Origin: Dictyoglomus thermophilum H-6-12
Lineage (GTDB): Bacteria > Dictyoglomota > Dictyoglomia > Dictyoglomales > Dictyoglomaceae
Direction: 5' to 3'
DNA length: 64,000 nucleotides
Assembly (NCBI RefSeq): GCF_000020965.1
Contig: NC_011297.1
Location: forward strand, 434,001-498,000
Below, piece by piece: positions 53,942 through 62,729 of this stretch. The notes under the pieces were generated by a model, which was not told the DNA's origin, did no database searches, and saw nothing but the letters and a program-made list of their open reading frames with translations. The translations under genes were made by a program, and so were the position numbers. Positions within the stretch are counted from its first letter, which is position 1, and the number at the start of each line of letters is the position of its first letter.

Positions 53942-54047
53942 TTTTTAATCTCCCTTAAAATATTTAGATAGCTATGTAACTATTATATATTGTATTAGCT
54001 TGATTTCAATACTATAATGTTTACAAAATTAATAGCTTTTTTGGAGG

Positions 54048-55691
54048 ATGCTTATGGGGTATAAGAACTTTGGGCTTGCAATTTACTGTACTGCTCCCTT
54101 TCTAAATAGAATCTCCATTGATGAACTGAAAAATGGCTTGAAATTTTTTCAAAGATACCTGCATGTAGACAAAGTATATCTTGAAACTCACAGAGGAAAG
54201 GATGATGTCTCTAAGGAGAAGATGATAAATTTTAAGAATTTTTTTGAATCAGAAGGAATTAAAGTAGCTGGTGGTATTACTACTACAATTGATTCTTTAG
54301 ATGATCCAGTGCATGATTTAAGAATTTTTCATACTTTTTGTTATTCGAAGGATTCTTTAAAAAAGAGATTGCAAGAAATAGTTGAATATACAGCAAGTTT
54401 GTTTGATGAAATAATTCTTGATGATTTTTATTTTACTAGTTGTTCCTGCGAAGGTTGTATAAAGTCAAAAGGAGATAAATCTTGGCAAGAATATAGACTC
54501 AATTTAATGACTGAGGTTTCTCAAAAGTATGTGGTAGATCCTGCAAAGAGGGTGAATCCAAAGGTAAATATGATAATAAAATATCCTAATTGGATAGAGT
54601 CTTACCATGAAAATGGATATAACCCTGAGACTCAAAAAGATATATTTGACGGGATTTATGTGGGTACTGAAACAAGAGATCCTAAATATACTCAACAAGA
54701 TCTACCAAGGTATTTAAGCTATTATTTAATGCGGTGGTTTGAGAATGTAAAGCCTGGTAAAAATAAAGGGGGATGGTTTGATTCCTTTGAATGTAATTTA
54801 AATCAATATTTGGAACAAGCTTATTTGACTTTATTTGCAAAGGCAAAAGAGATTACTCTATTTGATTTTAACTCTTTAAGAAATACAGTGTATATACCTC
54901 CTTTAGGATTTGAATTAGAAAGGTTAGATAATATTTTATCTCTACTTGGAGATCCTATGGGGGTTAGGGTTTATCATCCTTTTCATTCTAATGGGGAAGA
55001 TCATTTGGTTGATTATCTTGGTATGGTAGGAATCCCCTTTGAGCCTTCTCCTTATTTTTCTTTTCAAGAAAGTCCCATATTTATAACGGAGACTTCTTGT
55101 GGAGATAGGGATATCTTAAATAAAATGAAGAAAGCATTAATAAGTGGAAATACAATTATTATAACCTCGGGAGTTTTGAGGAGATTAAGAGGTAAAGGGA
55201 TAGAGGAATTTACCTCTATAAGATACACTGACAGAAAAGTGAATATAGATTTTTTTGCCATTGATTCGGCTATGATTGGTTTTACAAAATATGTTCATTC
55301 CCAAGAGGTGTTATTTCCTGTGCTTGAATATTATACCAACTCTTCCTGGCCTATGGTGGTAGGAATAAAAGGAGAGAGAAATTTCCCTATCCTTTTGAAG
55401 GACTTTTATGGTAGTGGTAAGTTATATATTTTAAATGTACCTGATAATTTTTCCCATATTTATAACCTTCCTGTGGAGGTTTTAAATGAGATTAGAAAAA
55501 TTTTTATGGAAAAGATAGGGATATACTTTGAAGGGGAGAGTAAGATAAGTCTATTCTTATACAACAATAATTATGCTATTGTTGAGTCTTTTTTACCACA
55601 TAGGAGTGAAATAACTTTACGTTTTAAAGACAAAAGCACTAAAATACTCCTTAATCCAAATGGCTTTAAATTGATAAATTTGAGTGAATGA
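54048..55691 (+). CDS. Uncharacterised glycosidase-like protein (TIM barrel plus amidotransferase-like domain)
   Basis: 547 residues; I do not recognise a named family. About residues 1-300 look like a TIM barrel: [47 protein letters not shown] and [14 protein letters not shown]. Paired acids and the C-x-C-x-x-C cluster are notable. About 300-480 resembles the amidotransferase-like trimer domain of GH42 enzymes ([17 protein letters not shown]), and the last 60 residues form a beta domain. The layout is that of a glycoside hydrolase without signal peptide. It is divergent from the 2-epimerase and overlaps the GIY-YIG gene by 4 bp. Confidence 0.6.
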   Translation: MLMGYKNFGLAIYCTAPFLNRISIDELKNGLKFFQRYLHVDKVYLETHRGKDDVSKEKMINFKNFFESEGIKVAGGITTTIDSLDDPVHDLRIFHTFCYSKDSLKKRLQEIVEYTASLFDEIILDDFYFTSCSCEGCIKSKGDKSWQEYRLNLMTEVSQKYVVDPAKRVNPKVNMIIKYPNWIESYHENGYNPETQKDIFDGIYVGTETRDPKYTQQDLPRYLSYYLMRWFENVKPGKNKGGWFDSFECNLNQYLEQAYLTLFAKAKEITLFDFNSLRNTVYIPPLGFELERLDNILSLLGDPMGVRVYHPFHSNGEDHLVDYLGMVGIPFEPSPYFSFQESPIFITETSCGDRDILNKMKKALISGNTIIITSGVLRRLRGKGIEEFTSIRYTDRKVNIDFFAIDSAMIGFTKYVHSQEVLFPVLEYYTNSSWPMVVGIKGERNFPILLKDFYGSGKLYILNVPDNFSHIYNLPVEVLNEIRKIFMEKIGIYFEGESKISLFLYNNNYAIVESFLPHRSEITLRFKDKSTKILLNPNGFKLINLSE

Positions 55692-56089
55692 AGGGAATAT
55701 ACGTTTTAGTGGTAGAGGTTAAAGATTATATAGAGGAGAGTATTGGAAGTTTAGGAAAATTGTCCTTTGAAGGAGGATTATACTTGTATATTGGATCTGC
55801 TCAAAGCAATCTGGAACTAAGAGTAAAAAGACATTTATCAAAAAACAAAAAACTACACTGGCATATTGATTACCTTTTAAAAAATGAAAAGGTAAGGATT
55901 AAAAAGGTTCTGTTTAATAAACTTGATAAGAGTTGGGAATGTAAGATAGCAAGTCTTATAGAGGGGAAACCAATGCCCAAATTTGGTTCTTCAGATTGTG
56001 GTTGTATTTCGCATCTTTTTAAAGTAGACGAAGGTCAAATAAAATTTTTAAATAATCTGGGGTTCAAAGATTTTGAGATGGGAGAGTGA
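55688..56089 (+). CDS. DUF123-type GIY-YIG nuclease domain protein
   Basis: 133 residues. G-I-Y at 3-5 with [10 protein letters not shown] further on, HWHIDYLL, and the final [13 protein letters not shown] match the DUF123 branch of the GIY-YIG superfamily, known in archaea and thermophilic bacteria, sometimes fused to endonuclease III. A DNA repair or structure-specific nuclease role is likely but not proved. ATG overlaps the upstream stop by 4 bp and the LysE gene follows within 5 bp. Confidence 0.85.
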   Translation: MKGIYVLVVEVKDYIEESIGSLGKLSFEGGLYLYIGSAQSNLELRVKRHLSKNKKLHWHIDYLLKNEKVRIKKVLFNKLDKSWECKIASLIEGKPMPKFGSSDCGCISHLFKVDEGQIKFLNNLGFKDFEMGE

Positions 56090-56094
56090 AAAAA

Positions 56095-56724
56095 ATGGAT
56101 TTGGGGATTTGGAGCATATTTATTACAAGTTTTCTTGTGGGCTTTTCAGGAGCATCATCACCGGGTCCTATGCTTACGATGGTGCTTGCTCAGAGTAGTA
56201 TTAAAGGATGGTTTGAATCGGTAAAGATAGTTACTGGACATGCTATTCTTGAAGGGGTTCTTGTAATATTACTTCTTCTTGGATTGCAACCCTTTTTACA
56301 GAATCAGGTTTTTTTGAAGAGTTTTTCTTTTTTTGGAAGTATATTCCTTTTTTATATGGGTATAGGCTTGCTTATTTCTCTTTTTAAGAATGAAATTCAT
56401 GTTAAGAATGCTTCTCCCTTAAAATTTCCAAGTGTTCTTGGAGGTATATTGGTTTCTATTTCTAATCCCTATTGGCTAATATGGTGGATTACTATTGGAG
56501 TTAGTTTTCTTACTCAGGCAAGAAATTATTTAATATTAGGAGTTTTAAGCTTTTATTTTGGGCATATTCTTTCGGATTATGTTTGGTATGCTTTTATTGG
56601 ACTTATAGGACAAGGCTTATCTCTTCCTTTTTGGAAAAGGATATACAAAGTAATTTTATATATTGCTTCTATCTTTCTAATTTTTTTTGGGGGCTATTTT
56701 ATGCGCTATGTTTTTTTAGGATGA
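56095..56724 (+). CDS. LysE/RhtB-family exporter
   Basis: 209 residues from ATG 56095; the GTG at 56086 is too close to the GGGAG site. Six predicted helices. The first carries SFLVGFSGASSPGPMLTMVL, the family motif with S-x-G-P, and the fourth ISNPYWLIWW is also typical. It exports amino acids or similar small metabolites. It is the last gene of the operon starting at 54048 and converges with the 155-aa membrane gene across only 3 bp. Confidence 0.88.
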   Translation: MDLGIWSIFITSFLVGFSGASSPGPMLTMVLAQSSIKGWFESVKIVTGHAILEGVLVILLLLGLQPFLQNQVFLKSFSFFGSIFLFYMGIGLLISLFKNEIHVKNASPLKFPSVLGGILVSISNPYWLIWWITIGVSFLTQARNYLILGVLSFYFGHILSDYVWYAFIGLIGQGLSLPFWKRIYKVILYIASIFLIFFGGYFMRYVFLG

Positions 56725-56727
56725 AAA

Positions 56728-57189
56728 CTATTTTTGTCGCCTAAATAGTAATAAGACTCCAATGATTATAAGTACTATAGGAATTAAGTATCTTAAGTAA
56801 TCAGGAAAATTCTGTATTAAACTGATTAAAATTCCAATTGCAATTAGTATTATTCCGGGGTATAGGGACCAATATTTTTCTCCTATAGTGATATCCTTCT
56901 TTCCTGAGTAGTGAATAAAATATATTGCTATAAATCCTAAGCCTATGAATGTTAGGCTATGGATCGGATTTATGTTAAAAAGATTATTGAATAGGTTAAA
57001 TAGGAATATGGAAAATAGAATACATCCTGGAATTAGGAATCCTATACTTCTATTCATTCTGAAATAGGCAATAATAAAAATTACACTTAAAAGCAGTAAA
57101 AAGACATCTCCTTTAAGGAGATTAAAATTTGCAAGTAATAAAAAAGCTCCTATAAGGAGCAAGAGAATTCCAATGGATTTGTTTTTCAT
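56728..57189 (-). CDS. Small membrane protein, LiaF/DUF5668-like
   Basis: 153 residues from ATG 57189; a GTG at 57195 overlaps the CapA stop. Five or so membrane segments: IGILLLLIGAFLLLANFNLL, VFLLLLSVIFIIAYF, and a C-terminal IPIVLIIIGVLLLF. The repeated short hydrophobic hairpins with I-G-x-L-L-L motifs are typical of DUF5668 and LiaF N-terminal regions, which sense or buffer envelope stress. Co-transcribed with the CapA-like gene. Confidence 0.7.
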   Translation of the reverse strand: MKNKSIGILLLLIGAFLLLANFNLLKGDVFLLLLSVIFIIAYFRMNRSIGFLIPGCILFSIFLFNLFNNLFNINPIHSLTFIGLGFIAIYFIHYSGKKDITIGEKYWSLYPGIILIAIGILISLIQNFPDYLRYLIPIVLIIIGVLLLFRRQK

Positions 57190-57191
57190 AG

Positions 57192-58289
57192 TCACTCCTC
57201 CTCTAGTTTAAGGATTTTCTTCACTCTCTTAAAATACATTTTATCTTTAATATCAATATTAGGCAAATTTTTAACCTTTTCTGCTCTTAAAATCTTGTAT
57301 TCATATCTTTTTCCTAAATTTTTTCTCCAGATAAATATAGGGATTATTTCTTTACTAACGAGATTTACCCTATCATTGTACTTTAAAAGAGAAATGTTTA
57401 ATATAAACCCATATTTTACTTCTGGCCTGTATACTCCGTATTGGTCGGTAAAGAAGTTTCCAAGAGCATAGAAACACCATTTCCCATTAATGTTTTCATA
57501 AGGTTTGATGGCATGAGGATGACTTCCCACTATAAGATCTGCTCCATAGCTTATGATTTCTTTTGCAAGTGTTTTTTGACTTTCTTCAATTTCATCTAAA
57601 TACTCTACATTTCCCCAATGAAGATATACGATCTTAAAATCACAAAGATTTTTTATTTTTTTAAGGTCATTCTTGATTTTTTGTTTATTTATGAGGTTAA
57701 CAAGGTAATCCTTGCCCTTTGGTAAAGGTATACCATTAGTGCTAAAAGTATAGGCAAGAATTCCAATTTTTATGTTATTTTTTTCTAAAATGAGATATTT
57801 ATTGCTTTCTTCTTTTGTTCTATTGGTTCCTACGTAATATAGCTCTTTTTTTATCATATTTTCCATAGTAGTAATAAGACCCTTTTCTCCTTTGTCTAAG
57901 GAATGATTTCCAGATGTTATCATTACATTAAATCCAACCTTTTTTAAAGTATCCAAAATCTCTATGGGAGCGTTATATAACGGATATCCTGATGGAGGAT
58001 ATAGGTTGGTAGCTACAGGAGTGTCGATTACTATGAAAGAAAAATCCTTATTTATAAACTCTTTTATGTCTTCAAATATATCTTCTGGAAAGTAGTAGGA
58101 CTTTGTATTGGGATCATAGTATGATTTAAACAATTGGCTTTGAATAAATAAATCGCCTGCAAAGGCTAAACTCACAATATCTGCAGGCTTTTCTTGAGAA
58201 TTGAAATCAGAAATAAATAGAAGAATAACTAAGATAAACAAAACTACATTTATTTTTTTAGTGTTTATTTTACCTATATGAGCAATCAT
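57192..58289 (-). CDS. CapA-family (PgsA-like) phosphatase-fold exported protein
   Basis: 365 residues with an N-terminal membrane anchor at about 14-30. The calcineurin-like CapA domain is shown by SLAFAGDLFIQSQLF, IVIDTPVATN, MITSGNHSLDKGEKG, KIVYLHWGNVEYLD and GADLIVGSHPHAIKPYE, which holds the metal-binding His residues. CapA is linked to poly-gamma-glutamate or other capsule assembly, but many CapA-like proteins stand alone. The downstream membrane protein overlaps it by 4 bp. Confidence 0.88.
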   Translation of the reverse strand: MIAHIGKINTKKINVVLFILVILLFISDFNSQEKPADIVSLAFAGDLFIQSQLFKSYYDPNTKSYYFPEDIFEDIKEFINKDFSFIVIDTPVATNLYPPSGYPLYNAPIEILDTLKKVGFNVMITSGNHSLDKGEKGLITTMENMIKKELYYVGTNRTKEESNKYLILEKNNIKIGILAYTFSTNGIPLPKGKDYLVNLINKQKIKNDLKKIKNLCDFKIVYLHWGNVEYLDEIEESQKTLAKEIISYGADLIVGSHPHAIKPYENINGKWCFYALGNFFTDQYGVYRPEVKYGFILNISLLKYNDRVNLVSKEIIPIFIWRKNLGKRYEYKILRAEKVKNLPNIDIKDKMYFKRVKKILKLEEE

Positions 58290-58310
58290 TAATTTTAATT
58301 TCCTTACTCC

Positions 58311-58338
58311 TTGATTTTTTCTCCTAATTTTATATCAT
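58311..58338 (+). promoter_or_regulatory. Promoter of the GT-GH130 gene
   Basis: TTGATT (58311-58316), 16-bp spacer, TATCAT (58333-58338). It argues that the in-frame TTG at 58311 is promoter, not start. Confidence 0.5.
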
Positions 58339-58385
58339 ATTTACCTTGGAATGACAAAATTGATAAAGGAGGAAGAATTGCCCTT

Positions 58386-60530
58386 ATGGTTTTTACAAAG
58401 GGTGATGTGATAAATATCATAGGATTTAATGAGTTTTTAATCCCAGTAGTTAACTACTGGGAAGAGGAAGGATACAAGGTAGAAATTTCCTATGATTATA
58501 GAGTTAAGGATAAAAGAAACAAGATATTCCTTGTGGTGGATAATCCTAAGACTCAGGTACCTTGGAGAATTCTTCTGGAAGAATTGAAAAATGTAGAGGG
58601 TAAAACTTTATTTTTAAATTATCCAAGGGTTTTTAAGACTCCTGATCATCCTGTATGGAAGCATCATTGGGATGGTATTATTGCCTTTTTCTGGGAAGAA
58701 TATTTACCTAAGAATATTTATCTTGTTAATTTTCCATCTTATCCTGTAATGGAAAAGCAGGCTACTGAATCTAGAGATGATCTTGGAATTCCTAAGAATA
58801 AAAAGGCTATTCTTGTTATAGCGGATTATAGTTTTGAGAATGTACTCTTATATTTGGCCGAGTTAAAGAAACAAGAGGATTTTTATTTGATAGTTTTTGT
58901 GTCCACGTGGGAAAAGGAGGTTTTCTTAAGGGAATTTTTAAAGAAAAAGGGTATTGAAGTAGATAGAGTAGTTGTTGGAGGAGTATGGTATGATGAGCTA
59001 CAGCTTGTATCTGCTGTTGATCTTGTAATTGTTGATGGCGGGAAGAATGTGGAGCCTTTTCATGTTTATAAACTTGTAGGTTGTGGTACTCCATTGATAA
59101 TAAAAGATAAGATTTTTACTAACTTTCTCTATAATGAAGTTATAAAATTTGATGGTAAAGAGAAAACTGAAATTAAAGGAATTACCCGTACAGAACTTAC
59201 TACAGGCGTAATGAAATTCAAAGATAAAGATGAGTTATTTTATAAGATAAATCTTATTTTCACTAATGAACATCTTAGAAATTTAGTCCTTGGTACTTCT
59301 CGTGCTTTTGCCTATGCTCATTCTCCCGAAAGGGTTGGAAGCCAATTTTTGTTTATATTTAAAGATATACTAAATCCTCCTATATATGTTCCCTCTAAAA
59401 AAGCTGTAAGATATGTAAATAATCCTTTGTTTAAGGCAAGACCAAATGTATACCTTAATTTAAGAAGGAAGAAAATTGCTTGGGAAAAGTTGGTATATAA
59501 TGCTGGAGCTATAAGAATAGGTGGAACCATTTATGTATTCTATAGAGCTTTAGGAGAAGATGGGGTCTCAAGGATTGGGTTGTGGTGGTCAAAGGATGGT
59601 TATACTCAGGAGGGAAGGTTAGATTATCCTATATTTGGCCCTAAGGAAAGTTATGAGATGCCTAAAAATCCTGAGCAAAGAAGGAGATTTCATAAGAGAA
59701 CTTTTGGAATGATAAGAGAGATTGGGGGAACAGAAGATCCAAGGTTAAGTTTGATAGATGGAAATCTTTATATGACTTATACTGCTTATGGGGATGTGGT
59801 ACAACTTGCTCTTGCAAAGATTCCTGTAGAAGTATTCTTAAAGGGAGTAAAAAGTTTTAAGGGTTATGAAGAATGGAATAATGCATGGGTTAGAAATGGC
59901 CCAATTTTTAAATATTTAGAGGATAAAGATGCAGTTTTGTATTTGGTAGAAGAAAGAAAAGAGGAATATTCCAATGGAAAAAGGGCAGAGGATGACTTTG
60001 TAAATGTTTTTCCCGAGCTTTTAGATAAGAAGGTTGCTCTAATTCACAGAATTCCCCCTGATATGCAGATTCTATATACTGATGAATTGAAGAAAAGAAG
60101 TATTAAGGTGGGAAGGACTTTCTTGATGCCAACTCCTAAGTTTTGGGATAGTATAAAGATTGGAGCAGGAGCTCCTCCTTTAAAGACAAAATATGGTTGG
60201 CTTCATATTTATCATGGAGTAGGAGACTGGATGGGTAAAAAGGCATATGGTTTAGGAGTAGTTTTAACCCCCCTTGATGAGCCAGATAAGATAATATATA
60301 GGTCTGCAGAGCCTATTCTTCAACCTGAAGAGATTTATGAGGTTGAAGGATGGGTTCCTAATGTGGTGTTTACATGTGGAGTAGTTCCAAAGAATAAGGA
60401 TTCTAATGAGATTCTTGATTTAGATGACGAAATACTTATCTATTATGGTGGAGCAGACGAAGTTATGGCTCTTGCTGAGATAAAAGTTGGAGATTTATTA
60501 CCTATTGAGATAACAGCTAATATCTACTGA
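58386..60530 (+). CDS. GH130 phosphorylase fused to N-terminal glycosyltransferase-like domain
   Basis: 714 residues from ATG 58386, which follows AAAGGAGG with a long 13-bp gap. About 1-330 resembles a GT-B glycosyltransferase: VVGGVWYDELQLVSAVDLVI, VDGGKNVEPFHVYKLVGCGT. About 335-714 is a GH130 five-bladed propeller with the catalytic Asp D451 in GGTEDPRLSLIDGNLYMTYT, plus NAGAIRIGGTIYVFYRALGE and the C-terminal YYGGADEVMALAEI. GH130 enzymes phosphorolyse beta-mannosides. Joining the two may couple cleavage to transfer, or the N-domain may be inactive. With the 2-epimerase and GH26 it suits mannan breakdown. It overlaps convergent bioY by 7 bp. Confidence 0.85.
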   Translation: MVFTKGDVINIIGFNEFLIPVVNYWEEEGYKVEISYDYRVKDKRNKIFLVVDNPKTQVPWRILLEELKNVEGKTLFLNYPRVFKTPDHPVWKHHWDGIIAFFWEEYLPKNIYLVNFPSYPVMEKQATESRDDLGIPKNKKAILVIADYSFENVLLYLAELKKQEDFYLIVFVSTWEKEVFLREFLKKKGIEVDRVVVGGVWYDELQLVSAVDLVIVDGGKNVEPFHVYKLVGCGTPLIIKDKIFTNFLYNEVIKFDGKEKTEIKGITRTELTTGVMKFKDKDELFYKINLIFTNEHLRNLVLGTSRAFAYAHSPERVGSQFLFIFKDILNPPIYVPSKKAVRYVNNPLFKARPNVYLNLRRKKIAWEKLVYNAGAIRIGGTIYVFYRALGEDGVSRIGLWWSKDGYTQEGRLDYPIFGPKESYEMPKNPEQRRRFHKRTFGMIREIGGTEDPRLSLIDGNLYMTYTAYGDVVQLALAKIPVEVFLKGVKSFKGYEEWNNAWVRNGPIFKYLEDKDAVLYLVEERKEEYSNGKRAEDDFVNVFPELLDKKVALIHRIPPDMQILYTDELKKRSIKVGRTFLMPTPKFWDSIKIGAGAPPLKTKYGWLHIYHGVGDWMGKKAYGLGVVLTPLDEPDKIIYRSAEPILQPEEIYEVEGWVPNVVFTCGVVPKNKDSNEILDLDDEILIYYGGADEVMALAEIKVGDLLPIEITANIY

Positions 60531-61033
60531 TTTTTAAGCTGTTTTTTGAGTTTTTGCCATATAAGGTAGGATATTATTCCCTTTATAAAGTCGTAAGGGA
60601 TGAAGGGTATAACTCCTGTCATTAGAGCTTTATAGTAATTTATCTTTAATGAGAAGGATAGCCATATACTACCAGTGAGATATATTACTAAAATGCCTAG
60701 AAACAGAGAGAGAATTTCAGAGTACTTTTTGAGTACAGATATGGTTATTCCTGCAATTAGAAACCCAAAAAGATAGCCTCCAGTAGGGCCAAAAAGTACA
60801 TTCAATCCTCCTCTTCCTCCCGCAAAAACTGGGAATCCTAACCCCCCAAGTAGTAGATAAGCAAAAACAATATAAAAAGTCTCTATAGGGGAGAAGTATA
60901 AACTAATAAGAAAGAGAAAGAAAACTTGTAAGGTGAATGGAACTTGGGTGAAAGGTAGATGAAAGCTTAAATATCCCCCGAGAATCAATAGGGCAAGACC
61001 CAGAGCTAAGTAGGGAATTTTCTTTGTTTTCAT
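60524..61033 (-). CDS. bioY: Biotin transporter S component BioY
   Basis: 169 residues from ATG 61033. Six predicted helices with the BioY core: LPFTQVPFTLQVFFLFL, AYLLLGGLGFPVFAGGRGGL, LFGPTGGYLFGFLIAG and PYDFIKGIISYLI. It captures biotin in the membrane and works alone or with a shared ECF energy module (none is in the window). It overlaps the GH130 gene's 3' end. Its start is preceded by GGTGG. Confidence 0.93.
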   Translation of the reverse strand: MKTKKIPYLALGLALLILGGYLSFHLPFTQVPFTLQVFFLFLISLYFSPIETFYIVFAYLLLGGLGFPVFAGGRGGLNVLFGPTGGYLFGFLIAGITISVLKKYSEILSLFLGILVIYLTGSIWLSFSLKINYYKALMTGVIPFIPYDFIKGIISYLIWQKLKKQLKNQ

Positions 61034-61195
61034 ATATCTCCACCCCAATTTTAAATATTTTAGAATAAATATAACATATGGATTTTAAGAGAATTTTAAA
61101 GGCTCTTTAAGATTTTTTTAATGCAACTTTTAAGGTATCTAAAGAGTATATATTAATGGAAATAAAGATATAAAAATTTTGGAGGAGGGAAAGTT

Positions 61196-61441
61196 ATGGA
61201 GAAGAGACTGTATAGAAGCAAGAAGAATAGAGTTATTTTGGGTGTTTGTGGGGGGATTGCGGAATATTTAAATATTGATCCTACAATAGTTAGGCTTATT
61301 TTTATTTTTCTCTTTATACCTTTCCATTTTGCCTTAATAATAGCCTATTTTCTCTCTGCTCTTGTGATACCTGAGGAGCCCGAAGATTTGGAGAAGAAGG
61401 ATGATAATATAACTCCTTCTGGTCCAGTTCAACATTTGTGA
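61196..61441 (+). CDS. PspC-domain membrane protein
   Basis: 81 residues. The PspC domain runs RLYRSKKNRVILGVCGGIAE, YLNIDPTIVRLIFIF and ALVIPEEP, with one long hydrophobic segment. PspC proteins take part in envelope-stress sensing. ATG after GGAGGAGGG. A tandem copy follows at once, and a LiaF-like gene completes the set. The 147-bp gap upstream is divergent from bioY. Confidence 0.9.
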   Translation: MEKRLYRSKKNRVILGVCGGIAEYLNIDPTIVRLIFIFLFIPFHFALIIAYFLSALVIPEEPEDLEKKDDNITPSGPVQHL

Positions 61442-61455
61442 GGGAGGAGAAAAAA

Positions 61456-61821
61456 ATGGAAAATAAACTTTATAGGAGTAGAAGAAATAGAGTTTTTTTA
61501 GGAGTATGTGGGGGAATAGGAGAGTACTTTGGAATTGATCCTGTCATAATAAGGCTTATTTTTATCTTCTCAGTTCTCTTTTTAGGACCTTTAAGTCTTC
61601 TCTTTTACATTCTTTGTGCTCTTGTAATCCCTGAAAATCCTGGTAATAGTGAGCTTCCCTCTCCTCTTTCCAAAGATGGCGGGGAGACCTTGGGGTGGGT
61701 TTTTTTAGCTCTTGGAGTTTATTTTCTGGGGCGAACTTTTGGTATTTTTCAGGTTTCTTTCACTTTAGTTCTTGCCCTATTATTTATCCTTTTTGGAATT
61801 TTAATCTTTTTTAAGAAATGA
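61456..61821 (+). CDS. PspC-domain protein with extra membrane segments
   Basis: 121 residues from ATG 61456; the GTG at 61438 overlaps the previous stop and the GGGAGGAG site sits between. PspC domain KLYRSRRNRVFLGVCGGIGE at the start, then a second membrane part (GWVFLALGVYFLGRTFGIFQ and a final VLALLFILFGILIFF) of DUF5668 type that the first copy lacks. Tandem duplication with a gained domain is the likely history. Co-transcribed with the genes on both sides. Confidence 0.88.
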   Translation: MENKLYRSRRNRVFLGVCGGIGEYFGIDPVIIRLIFIFSVLFLGPLSLLFYILCALVIPENPGNSELPSPLSKDGGETLGWVFLALGVYFLGRTFGIFQVSFTLVLALLFILFGILIFFKK

Positions 61822-61833
61822 GGGGTGAAACTA

Positions 61834-62727
61834 ATGAGAAGAATGTCTTTATTAGGTATTTTTTTGATTCTTATAGGTTTATTACTTCTTTTCTCAGAGT
61901 TAGGAATCATCAGGTTTTATTGGAGAGATTTACTTAGGTTATGGCCTTTGATCTTTATATTCTGGGGACTTGATTTGCTCATAGGAGAGAAGAAGTGGTT
62001 TGGTTGGTTGGTGGTTTTAATTATTTTCCTTCTCACTATATTTATTGTGTTCTTCTCAAGTTATGGAAGACCATTTTTTAGAGATAGAGGGCCTGGATTT
62101 TACTATAGAGAATGGAAGTATCCTTTTAAAGAAGATATAAAAGGTCTTGATTTGGAGATCTCTACAGGAGTAAGAGTTGTGAGATTGGAGGCTTTAAAAG
62201 ATAGGGAAAATTTATTGCATATAAGTTCTAATTGGGATTTTTATATTGATAAGTTGATAGAAGAAAAGAGGGATGGGGAATTAGGACTTTCTTTAAAAGT
62301 TGAAGGTGAAAAAGAGACGGGATTTAGGATTTTTGGGGATGATAAGAAGCTTGATCCAATAAATATAAATATTAATCCTGAGATTCCTCTCAGTTTAAAG
62401 TTTGATGTAGGAGTGGGAGATGCAACTTTGAATATGAGGGAGTTCAGATTGAAAGATCTTTCAGTAAAAGGGGGCGTTGGAAGATTAAAAATATACTTAC
62501 CATCTTCTCCTTGTTATGTGGAAATAGAAGGTGGAGTGGGTAGCGTAGAAGTATATGTGCCAGAGGATATGATTTTGGACCTATCTGCAGAGACTGGTTT
62601 AGGGAAAATTTCTGTAGATAAGGAGATAAAACAGGAAAAAGGGGGAGAAAAGGGAGTTATACGTTTGAAGGTTAGGTCAGGGGTAGGAAATATAAAGATC
62701 CTTTCGGAAAAGAAAGAAGTAATTTGA
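61834..62727 (+). CDS. LiaF-like membrane-anchored beta-helix protein
   Basis: 297 residues from ATG 61834 (site GAGGGG). N-terminal hydrophobic hairpins (about 5-75) match the DUF5668/LiaF transmembrane part, including LLRLWPLIFIFWGLDLLIGE. The rest is a repetitive beta-helix of LiaF/DUF4097 kind with repeating G-V-G turns: SLKFDVGVGDATLNM, VKGGVGRLKIYLP, EGGVGSVEVYVPED and VRSGVGNIKIL. In other bacteria such proteins inhibit or sense envelope-stress signalling together with PspC. It ends 2 bp from the convergent LacI gene. Confidence 0.85.
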   Translation: MRRMSLLGIFLILIGLLLLFSELGIIRFYWRDLLRLWPLIFIFWGLDLLIGEKKWFGWLVVLIIFLLTIFIVFFSSYGRPFFRDRGPGFYYREWKYPFKEDIKGLDLEISTGVRVVRLEALKDRENLLHISSNWDFYIDKLIEEKRDGELGLSLKVEGEKETGFRIFGDDKKLDPINININPEIPLSLKFDVGVGDATLNMREFRLKDLSVKGGVGRLKIYLPSSPCYVEIEGGVGSVEVYVPEDMILDLSAETGLGKISVDKEIKQEKGGEKGVIRLKVRSGVGNIKILSEKKEVI

Positions 62728-62729
62728 TT

